Shown: piece after piece, positions 6,687-13,090 of the stretch | Position numbering within the stretch: the first letter of the stretch is position 1 | Layout of the letters: every line of letters starts with the position of its first letter | Assembly: GCA_047620505.1 (NCBI GenBank) | Contig: JBLHKS010000096.1 | Span: 1-25,967, forward strand | Length of the DNA stretch: 25,967 nucleotides | Origin: JBLHKS01 sp047620505 | Lineage (GTDB): Bacteria > Verrucomicrobiota > Verrucomicrobiia > Verrucomicrobiales > DEV007 | Direction: 5' to 3' | Program-made: the position numbers and the translations under genes | The notes under the pieces: generated by a model | What the model was told of the DNA's origin: nothing | Database searches by the model: none | The model's input: the letters and a program-made list of their open reading frames with translations, nothing else

Positions 6687-9494
6687 ATGAATTCTTCAGT
6701 TTCCGCCCGCTTCAACGCCGATCTGCTCGATGAAAAATTCGCCCTTTGGAAAGAAGATCCGCTCTCAGTCGAGCCGACCTGGTCAGCCTTTTTTGAGGGA
6801 TTTGAGCTCGGCTCGGCTCAGCTGAAACCCCGCCAATCGGGCCCGTCAGCTTTCGGCGCGAGCGACGGCGAGGTTGACGAACTCGACCTCGGACGACGCG
6901 CGCTCGTCGTCAGCATGGTCTACAATTATCGGATACTCGGCCACTCTCAGGCTTGGCTCGATCCGCTCAGCCGGGAGCCGGAAAAAAATCCCCGGCTCAG
7001 TCTGGAAGCACTCGGATTTTCCGCGTCGGATCTCGAAACGATCGTCAAAACCCAGTTCTTCCATCGCGCCCAGCAGATGCCGCTGCGCGAAATGATTTCG
7101 CTGCTCGAAAAAATCTACTGCGACCGGATTGGTTTCGAGTTCATGCACATTCACAATACCGAGGTCAGGGACTGGCTTCGGGAGCGAATCGAAGATCGAA
7201 TTCAGAGCCCGCCGCCCAATCGCGAAACCTGTGAGCAGCGCTTGCGCTGGCTAGTCGAAGCCGAATCCTTTGAGCAATTTCTCCATCGAAAATACGTCGG
7301 CCAGAAGCGCTTTGGCCTCGATGGCGGCGAAGCGTTGATGGTTTCGTTAGCGACGATTCTAGAGGGCTGTCCGGGAGCCGGAGCCGAGCGTCTCGTGATG
7401 GGGATGGCACACCGCGGTCGGCTCAACGTTCTGGCGAACTTCCTTCGTAAGCCGCTCAAAGTCATCCTTTATGAATTCAGCGAAAACTACGTTCCCAACG
7501 TCGCGATGGGCGATGGAGATGTGAAATATCACCTCGGATTCGAGACGACGCGTGAAACCGAGTCCGGTGGCGAAGTCGCGATTTCTCTCGCTGCTAACCC
7601 GAGTCATCTCGAAGCCGTCAACGCTGTCGTCGAAGGCAAGGCCCGCGCCCGCCAGCGCGCCGCAAGTTTTCCAATCGACACCAGCGTGAACCGCGATTCG
7701 ATCATTCCGATCCTGATTCACGGCGATGCCGCCATGGCCGGGCAGGGGACGGTTGCCGAGGTCCTGAACCTTTCTCAGCTCCCCGGTTACCGGACGGGTG
7801 GAACGATTCACATTGTCATCAACAATCAGATTGGCTTCACCACTTCGGCCGAAGACGCCCGTTCCAGCGACTACTGCACGGACGTCGCAAAAATGATCGA
7901 AGCGCCGATTTTTCACGTCAACGGCGACTGCCCGCACGAAGTCGCTTTCGTCTCTCAGCTCGCGCTCGATTTCCGCCAGGAGTACAACCGGGATGTCGTG
8001 ATCGACATCGTCTGCTACCGCCGACACGGTCATAACGAGGGTGATGAGCCTGCTTTCACGCAGCCCAAGATGTATCGAAGCATCCGCGCTCACGCCACTG
8101 CGGCGAAACTTTTCGAGCAGCAGCTGCTGGATGACGGAATCCTGACCGAACAAGAAATCGCCGCGCTCTACCAGATCCACGAGGCTCGAATGGATCTGGA
8201 ACTCGACCAGCTCAAGCAGCACGAAGCCGCTGGCGACAGCCATGTTTTTGCGGGCTCGTCTGCGGTGATGCAGCCGCCGTACTCCCACAAACCTGTGATC
8301 ACAGGCGTGAAGAAAAAGCTCTTCCGCGAAATCGGCAAGGGCCTGACGACGTTGCCAGAAAAGTTCAAGCCGAACGCCAAACTCGAGAAGCGTTTCCTCG
8401 AACCTCGCCGCGTTGCGGTCGAAAACGGAGGTCCCTACAACTGGGCCTTCGCCGAGTCGCTCGCCTTCGGATCGCTTTTGCTCGAGGGCCGTGGAGTGCG
8501 TTTGTCAGGGCAGGATTGCCGCCGCGGGACGTTCAGTCAGCGCCACGCCGTTCTCTACGACGCGGAAACCCGGGATCGCTATTTTCCTCTCAACCACCTC
8601 GCTGAAAACGAAGCCGACCAGGCGCACTTCTGCGTTTACAACTCGCTTCTGTCGGAAGTCGCCGTGCTTGGATTCGATTACGGATATTCCTTAGTCGCCA
8701 GCGACATGCTCGTGCTTTGGGAAGCGCAATTCGGCGATTTTATCAACGGCGCTCAAGTCATCATTGATCAATTCGTCGCCTCCGCGGAATCGAAATGGTC
8801 CCAGCCCAGCTCCATCGTTCTTCTTCTGCCACACGGCTACGAAGGAATGGGCCCCGAGCACTCTAGCGCGCGCCCGGAGCGCTTTCTCCAGCTCTGTGCT
8901 GAGGACAACATCCAGGTTTGCAATCTCACGACCCCGGCGCAGTACTTCCACCTTCTCCGCCGACAGACGCTCCGGCTGATTCGCAAACCGCTCATTCTGA
9001 TGACGCCGAAGAGCCTTCTCGGCAACCCGATCTGCGTCAGCCGCGAAGCCGAGTTCATTGGTAAAACCCGCTTCTGCGAATTCCTCGACGATGAGCAACT
9101 GGTGGCCGAATCCGATGACGTGAATCGTCTGATCTTCTGTTCCGGCAAAGTTTACTACGACCTCCTGGAATATCGGAATGAGAACAAACTCAAAAACGCG
9201 GCCATCATCCGAGTTGAACAATTTTACCCCTTCAACTCAGAAATGATTGAGGAGATAGTTTCTCGTTACCCAAGAGCGAATAAAAAATGGGTCTGGTGCC
9301 AGGAAGAGCCGAAAAACATGGGAGCCTGGAGCTTCATGGACCCTCAACTCCAGAAACTCGCCGACCGGATCGCTGGCGGACACGTCAATCTTCGTTATGC
9401 CGGTCGTGCCCGCAGTGCCAGCCCGGCTGCCGGCGCGAAAGCGATTCACGTCCACGAACAGGCGAAACTTGTTGAGACTGCCTTCGCTGTCTAA
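6687..9494 (+). CDS. sucA: 2-oxoglutarate dehydrogenase E1 component
   Basis: A 935-residue thiamine-diphosphate enzyme that decarboxylates 2-oxoglutarate and passes the succinyl group to the lipoyl arm of E2 in the TCA cycle; E. coli SucA is about the same length. Seen are the N-terminal E2-docking type segment with WSAFFEGFELG, MGMAHRGRLNVLANF, the substrate-pocket stretch ANPSHLEAVN, the ThDP/Mg motif beginning GDAAMAGQG (G346-D347) and completed by N379-N380 of VINNQIGF, YRRHGHNEGDEP, and the C-terminal transketolase-type half with HGYEGMGPEHSSARPERF. The frame is open back to a TTG at 6675, but ATG 6687 gives the expected MNSS… start seen in related proteins and is preferred. No Shine-Dalgarno sequence. 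The E2 gene follows after 15 bases, so they are almost certainly one operon; E3 (lpd) is not in the window. Confidence 0.97.
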   Translation: MNSSVSARFNADLLDEKFALWKEDPLSVEPTWSAFFEGFELGSAQLKPRQSGPSAFGASDGEVDELDLGRRALVVSMVYNYRILGHSQAWLDPLSREPEKNPRLSLEALGFSASDLETIVKTQFFHRAQQMPLREMISLLEKIYCDRIGFEFMHIHNTEVRDWLRERIEDRIQSPPPNRETCEQRLRWLVEAESFEQFLHRKYVGQKRFGLDGGEALMVSLATILEGCPGAGAERLVMGMAHRGRLNVLANFLRKPLKVILYEFSENYVPNVAMGDGDVKYHLGFETTRETESGGEVAISLAANPSHLEAVNAVVEGKARARQRAASFPIDTSVNRDSIIPILIHGDAAMAGQGTVAEVLNLSQLPGYRTGGTIHIVINNQIGFTTSAEDARSSDYCTDVAKMIEAPIFHVNGDCPHEVAFVSQLALDFRQEYNRDVVIDIVCYRRHGHNEGDEPAFTQPKMYRSIRAHATAAKLFEQQLLDDGILTEQEIAALYQIHEARMDLELDQLKQHEAAGDSHVFAGSSAVMQPPYSHKPVITGVKKKLFREIGKGLTTLPEKFKPNAKLEKRFLEPRRVAVENGGPYNWAFAESLAFGSLLLEGRGVRLSGQDCRRGTFSQRHAVLYDAETRDRYFPLNHLAENEADQAHFCVYNSLLSEVAVLGFDYGYSLVASDMLVLWEAQFGDFINGAQVIIDQFVASAESKWSQPSSIVLLLPHGYEGMGPEHSSARPERFLQLCAEDNIQVCNLTTPAQYFHLLRRQTLRLIRKPLILMTPKSLLGNPICVSREAEFIGKTRFCEFLDDEQLVAESDDVNRLIFCSGKVYYDLLEYRNENKLKNAAIIRVEQFYPFNSEMIEEIVSRYPRANKKWVWCQEEPKNMGAWSFMDPQLQKLADRIAGGHVNLRYAGRARSASPAAGAKAIHVHEQAKLVETAFAV

Positions 9495-9509
9495 CCGCCA
9501 AACACCTCA

Positions 9510-10706
9510 ATGATTGAAGTCAAAATTCCCTCCGTCGGCGAGTCCGTCAGTTCCGGCCAGATCGCGCAATGGCACGTTGTCGATGGCGCTCGAGTCAGCG
9601 CGGGCGATGTCCTGCTGACCCTCGAAACCGACAAAGTTTCGACCGAAATCGAAGCTCCAGAGTCCGGAGTGATCCACCTCAAGGCTAACGAAGGGGACGA
9701 AGTCGCCGTTGGCTCCGTTATCGCTCAGATCGAGCCCGGCGATGCCCCTGAGAAGCCTGCTGCGAGTCCTCAGCCAGAAGTGGCGTCTGAGCAGATTCTG
9801 ATCGCGCCGACCGTCCAGAAACTTGCAGAAGAGAACGGGCTCGACCTTCACCGCATCAAGGGAACTGGAGCCAAAAGCAGAATCACGAAAGCGGATGTCG
9901 AAGACGCCATCGCCGCCGAGCCGGAGCCCGTACCTGCGCTCAGCGTGGTCGAGACTCCGCCTGCGAAATCGGAACCGACCGCGCCAGCAGCTGCTGTGTC
10001 GGAGGCTGGCCGAACCACACGCAAATCGATGTCGCCGTTGCGCCGAAAAATCGCGACGCACCTCGTTAACGCCCAGCAGACCGCAGCGATCTTGACCACG
10101 TTCAACGAATGCGATCTCAGCGAGGTGATGCGTTTGCGCAAATCGATGCAGGAGAATTTCGTCGCAGCTCACGGCGTCAAACTCGGCTTCATGTCCTTCT
10201 TCGTGAAAGCCGTCGTCGCAGCGCTCAGAGCCGTGCCTACCGTGAATGCGCGGATCGACGGAGACGAGATCGTCCAGCATCATTTTTACGATATCGGCGT
10301 GGCGATCGGAACTGAGAAAGGTCTGATCGTCCCCGTTCTTCGAGACTGCGCGGAAAAGTCGTTCGCTGAAATTGAAAAGGACATCGTTGAATACGCGACT
10401 CGCGCTCGCGAAGGTCGGATTGTGCTGGCAGATCTTCAGGGCGGAGTTTTCACGATTTCCAACGGCGGAATTTATGGATCGATGTTAAGCACGCCGATTT
10501 TGAATTCGCCGCAGAGCGCGATTCTCGGAATGCACACGATTCAGGAGCGCCCGGTCGCGGTTGACGGCGAAGTTGTGATCCGGCCGATGATGTACCTCGC
10601 CTTGAGCTACGACCATCGGCTGATCGACGGAAAAGAGGCGGTGACGTTTCTTTTGAGGATCAAAGACTGCGTTGAAAATCCGGCTCGATTACTTCTCGGC
10701 GTCTGA
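9510..10706 (+). CDS. sucB: Dihydrolipoyllysine-residue succinyltransferase, E2 of 2-oxoglutarate dehydrogenase
   Basis: A 398-residue E2 core enzyme that takes the succinyl group from E1 on its lipoyl arm and transfers it to CoA. Domains: one lipoyl domain (about 1-76) with lipoyl-lysine K42 in ETDKVSTEI; an Ala/Pro/Glu linker; a peripheral E3/E1-binding domain (about 94-132, APTVQKLAEENGLD then SRITKADVEDAI); a second Ala/Pro-rich linker; and the catalytic domain from about 165 with the active-site motif H369-R-L-I-D373-G. The combination with an upstream sucA and the single lipoyl domain favour the succinyl rather than the acetyl enzyme. It starts at ATG 9510, 15 bases after the sucA stop, so translation may be coupled. 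Confidence 0.96.
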   Translation: MIEVKIPSVGESVSSGQIAQWHVVDGARVSAGDVLLTLETDKVSTEIEAPESGVIHLKANEGDEVAVGSVIAQIEPGDAPEKPAASPQPEVASEQILIAPTVQKLAEENGLDLHRIKGTGAKSRITKADVEDAIAAEPEPVPALSVVETPPAKSEPTAPAAAVSEAGRTTRKSMSPLRRKIATHLVNAQQTAAILTTFNECDLSEVMRLRKSMQENFVAAHGVKLGFMSFFVKAVVAALRAVPTVNARIDGDEIVQHHFYDIGVAIGTEKGLIVPVLRDCAEKSFAEIEKDIVEYATRAREGRIVLADLQGGVFTISNGGIYGSMLSTPILNSPQSAILGMHTIQERPVAVDGEVVIRPMMYLALSYDHRLIDGKEAVTFLLRIKDCVENPARLLLGV

Positions 10707-10772
10707 ATCAATCGCTTGCAAAAACTGCGATTCGCCCCACTTTGCGCCCTCATATTTTTCAGGCTAGATAAT

Positions 10773-10849
10773 CGGGCTGTGGCGCAGTTTGGTAGCGCGT
10801 TGCACTGGGGGTGCAAAGGTCGTGGGTTCGAATCCCGCCAGCCCGACCA
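10773..10849 (+). tRNA. tRNA-Pro (anticodon GGG)
   Basis: A 77-base gene that folds into a full cloverleaf. The acceptor stem CGGGCTG pairs perfectly with CAGCCCG; the D arm contains GCGC…GCGC around AGTTTGGTA; the anticodon stem TTGCA/TGCAA encloses loop CTGGGGG, with anticodon GGG at 10807-10809; and the T arm GTGGG/CCCGC surrounds TTCGAAT. C at position 1 is typical of bacterial tRNA-Pro. The 3' CCA is encoded. It reads proline codon CCC (and CCU by wobble). Confidence 0.97.
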
Positions 10850-10925
10850 TTTTCAAGGGGTTCTGCGTGAACTGCGAAGCGATGAATGACAGAGGGGTTG
10901 TAGCGTGGACTCTTGACTTTTTCTC

Positions 10926-11463
10926 ATGAACTTCCGATCGATTCATAAACTCGTTCTTTTCCCTCTGGCGGCGCTTGGTCTGCTGGCCTCAAACCTCGCC
11001 CTGGCGGAAGAATCCAGCGAGGACGCCAAAGCCGCGAGGCTCGCCGAATTGAACGTCTATTGGTCTGAGGTCTGAGGTCTCGCGAACTGTGCGCGTAGGC
11101 GATTTCGAAGGCTACCGTGCGACCTGTCATCCAGAAGCCGTGCTCGTTTCCGGCAAATCGCAGACGAGTTACCCGCTAACCAAAGCTTTGGAACGTTGGC
11201 AGCCCGAGTTCGACGCGACCAAGGCTGGAGAGATAAAGGCAGACGTCGTGTTTCGGTTTTCGCAGCGATTTGGCGATGCAACGACGGCGCATGAAACGGG
11301 GATTTTTCTCTACACCGCAACGAACGCCGATGACGAGGTGAAAGCGGAGTTTATCCATTTTCAGGCCTTGTTAGTGAAAAGTGCCGATGGGTGGAAAATC
11401 CTCATGGAATATCAAAAGAGTTCAGCGACAAAAGCGGAGTGGGAGGCTCTGGCGGGGGAATGA
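10926..11463 (+). pseudogene. Secreted SnoaL/DUF4440-like protein gene, frameshifted by a 7-bp duplication
   Basis: ATG 10926 opens a frame with a clear signal peptide (hydrophobic core LVLFPLAALGLLASNLALA) and reads to …LNVYWSEV, then hits TGA at 11073-11075. The coding sense continues in the +1 frame (VSRTVRVGDFEGYRATCHPE … ILMEYQKS) to the stop at 11461-11463. The break coincides with an exact tandem copy of TCTGAGG (11064-11070 and 11071-11077). Removing one copy joins both parts into one protein of about 176 residues, resembling small secreted NTF2-fold proteins of the SnoaL/DUF4440 type. Function of the family in these bacteria is unknown. A GTG at 11089 could give a fragment without a signal peptide, but this is probably not the native product. 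A sequencing error is possible; a 7-base duplication is more typical of real slippage. Confidence 0.75.
11064..11080 (+). repeat. 7-bp tandem repeat (TCTGAGG, 2.4 copies) inside a coding region
   Basis: Two perfect copies of TCTGAGG plus a partial third (TCT) lie head to tail. Each unit changes the reading frame by one, so the copy number decides whether the surrounding secreted protein is made in full. With one copy the gene is open; with two, as here, it stops at 11073. Confidence 0.9.
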
Positions 11464-11523
11464 AATTTCAAACTACCGCCAGCATCTGCTGACCCAACTG
11501 GCCTTCACACGAACGACTTACTC

Positions 11524-13041
11524 CTATTGGAGGATCTTCGGAGATAGCGGAATAGGAATAATCCGTTCGCTGCTTTGCGAAACGAACTGCCCTTGGAGCA
11601 AGGCCCAGTCGACATTGTCAAAGAGCTGGCCCGATTGGCGGACATCGATTCCTCGAAACATCACATTCTGACCTTCGCCAAAATACGGTTTCGGGCTGTT
11701 CTGAATATGCATATGGATGTGTGGGCCACTGCTGTTACCCGAATTTCCGCATTTCCCAAGACCCTGTCCGGCAACGACGCGAGCGCCAGGCTCGACCGTG
11801 ATCGTTCCTTTCTTAAGGTGGGCGATGTAAACAAATTCGTCGGGCGCGGCTTCTATCATAACGTAGTTTCCAAACGCGTTCTCAGCATCGCGCTCACCTA
11901 CCGGATTATCGCGCTCTCCGTCATGCGCAACGCGAACGACGCCATCGACCGGTGAGAGCACGGGAGCCTCCCAGGAATAGAAATCCTCTAACACTTTTCC
12001 GACCCCAACTTCTCCTCGGGTCACGGAGCGATTGTTCGGGCCGCCGGTCTTCATGAAGTCGACGCCGAACTGCTGAGATCGCTCTTTCATATGATGGTTT
12101 ACGTTAGGCGTATCGCCCCCGGCCATCACGAACCATTGATCTCGAAAAGGAAGCCGGTAGCGGGGCGAATCGGTCTCCGGCTCGGCCAGGCGCTCTTCGT
12201 AAAGGGCCGGCTGATACCGATCCGCGTAGAGCCCTGTCGCCTGCGTCAAATCCAGATCGACAACCAGCAGTTGCTCATCGCCGCGCGGCGTGAACTCGAC
12301 CAGATCGCCCTTCGGATCGATCACGCTCGAGGCCGAATTCTGGCGTTGCATCGCGCGGTTAACGCTAACGAAATAGACCGAGTTTTCCTCCGCCCGGCAT
12401 TGCATCGCCTTCTCGTAGAACGACTCGCCCCACGCGGCCGGAGGGTGAGGTTCGAGATGATCTGCGCCGGTGACTTGCGGCTGGAAAACGATCTGCGCGC
12501 CGCGAGCTTCGTGGCAAATCGAAATCCCAAAACGCGCGCCAGCAGCCTCGAACATCTGGCGTTGCCCATCGGCAACGTAGTTTTCCGATTCGCCGCCGGG
12601 CGTGATCTGATTTTTCGTCTGATAACCGAGAATCTCGCCTTCTCCGGAGATCACGTAGGCGCGATTCTCCAAGCCCAACTCAGATTTCCATTCGAGGCCG
12701 AGGATCGCCGTCACATCGTGCTTGCGACAAGCCGCCGAAACCCGATTGAGCGCGCGTTCCATCGCCTTTTGATCGACTGCCGGAAGATCACGGTCGGCAC
12801 CGCGGAGACCGGGAAGATAGGTTTCCGGGAAGCACGCGATATCAACACCGCGATCGTGAGATTCCTGCAGAGTTTGCAGAACTTTTTCGACACCGGCCTC
12901 AAGCGTCGCGGCTCTTCGCAGTGAGGCGAGACCGACGCGAACGGAGTCCTTTTCTTGCCCTTCAGCTGCCGAGATCAATGCGAAAGTCAGCACGCAGGTA
13001 AGAATCCGAACAAGGCGGGAACGATTAAACTTATTCCTCAT
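11524..13041 (-). CDS. Secreted nitrilase-family hydrolase fused to an M23 metallopeptidase
   Basis: A 505-residue protein with an N-terminal signal peptide (about 1-28). Residues about 34-275 form a carbon-nitrogen hydrolase (nitrilase superfamily) domain with the full catalytic triad: E73 (CFPETYLPG), K143 (QTKNQITPGGE) and C176 (ISICHEARG). These enzymes cleave amides or nitriles. Residues about 310-460 are an M23 (LytM-type) zinc endopeptidase domain: H316/H317 with D328 in QQFGVDFMK, then a long conserved stretch SWEAPVLSPVDGVVRVAHDG, YIAHLKKG (H408), and CGNSGNSSGPHIHMHI with H441 and H443. M23 enzymes usually cut peptidoglycan cross-links or glycine-rich peptides. Both active sites look intact. 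It lies 49 bases after the PhoD-amidohydrolase gene on the same strand and is probably its operon partner. This domain pairing is unusual to me. The substrate is unknown. Confidence 0.85.
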   Translation of the reverse strand: MRNKFNRSRLVRILTCVLTFALISAAEGQEKDSVRVGLASLRRAATLEAGVEKVLQTLQESHDRGVDIACFPETYLPGLRGADRDLPAVDQKAMERALNRVSAACRKHDVTAILGLEWKSELGLENRAYVISGEGEILGYQTKNQITPGGESENYVADGQRQMFEAAGARFGISICHEARGAQIVFQPQVTGADHLEPHPPAAWGESFYEKAMQCRAEENSVYFVSVNRAMQRQNSASSVIDPKGDLVEFTPRGDEQLLVVDLDLTQATGLYADRYQPALYEERLAEPETDSPRYRLPFRDQWFVMAGGDTPNVNHHMKERSQQFGVDFMKTGGPNNRSVTRGEVGVGKVLEDFYSWEAPVLSPVDGVVRVAHDGERDNPVGERDAENAFGNYVMIEAAPDEFVYIAHLKKGTITVEPGARVVAGQGLGKCGNSGNSSGPHIHMHIQNSPKPYFGEGQNVMFRGIDVRQSGQLFDNVDWALLQGQFVSQSSERIIPIPLSPKILQ

Positions 13042-13090
13042 TCTGAACCAAATCGGCGAGCTTCAGCCTTCGGTCGAGCAGCGATTACGA

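Noticed and set aside
7359..8288. Long minus-strand open frame (309 codons) inside sucA
   Set aside because: It lies opposite a certain, highly conserved gene and has no recognisable domain; such frames are common in GC-rich coding DNA.
10716..10772. Possible promoter for the tRNA (TTGCAA, TTTGCG and TAGATA boxes)
   Set aside because: Spacing is poor, and the TAGATA box lies so close to the tRNA 5' end that transcription would start inside the tRNA.
10764..10946. Minus-strand open frame whose product contains GLAGFEPTTFAPPVQRATKLRHSP
   Set aside because: It is antisense to the tRNA-Pro gene; this peptide is a well-known false protein that arises from reading across tRNA genes.
12091..12924. 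Plus-strand open frame (277 codons) opposite the nitrilase-M23 gene
   Set aside because: Both domains of the opposite strand carry intact catalytic motifs; this frame shows only arginine-rich antisense composition.
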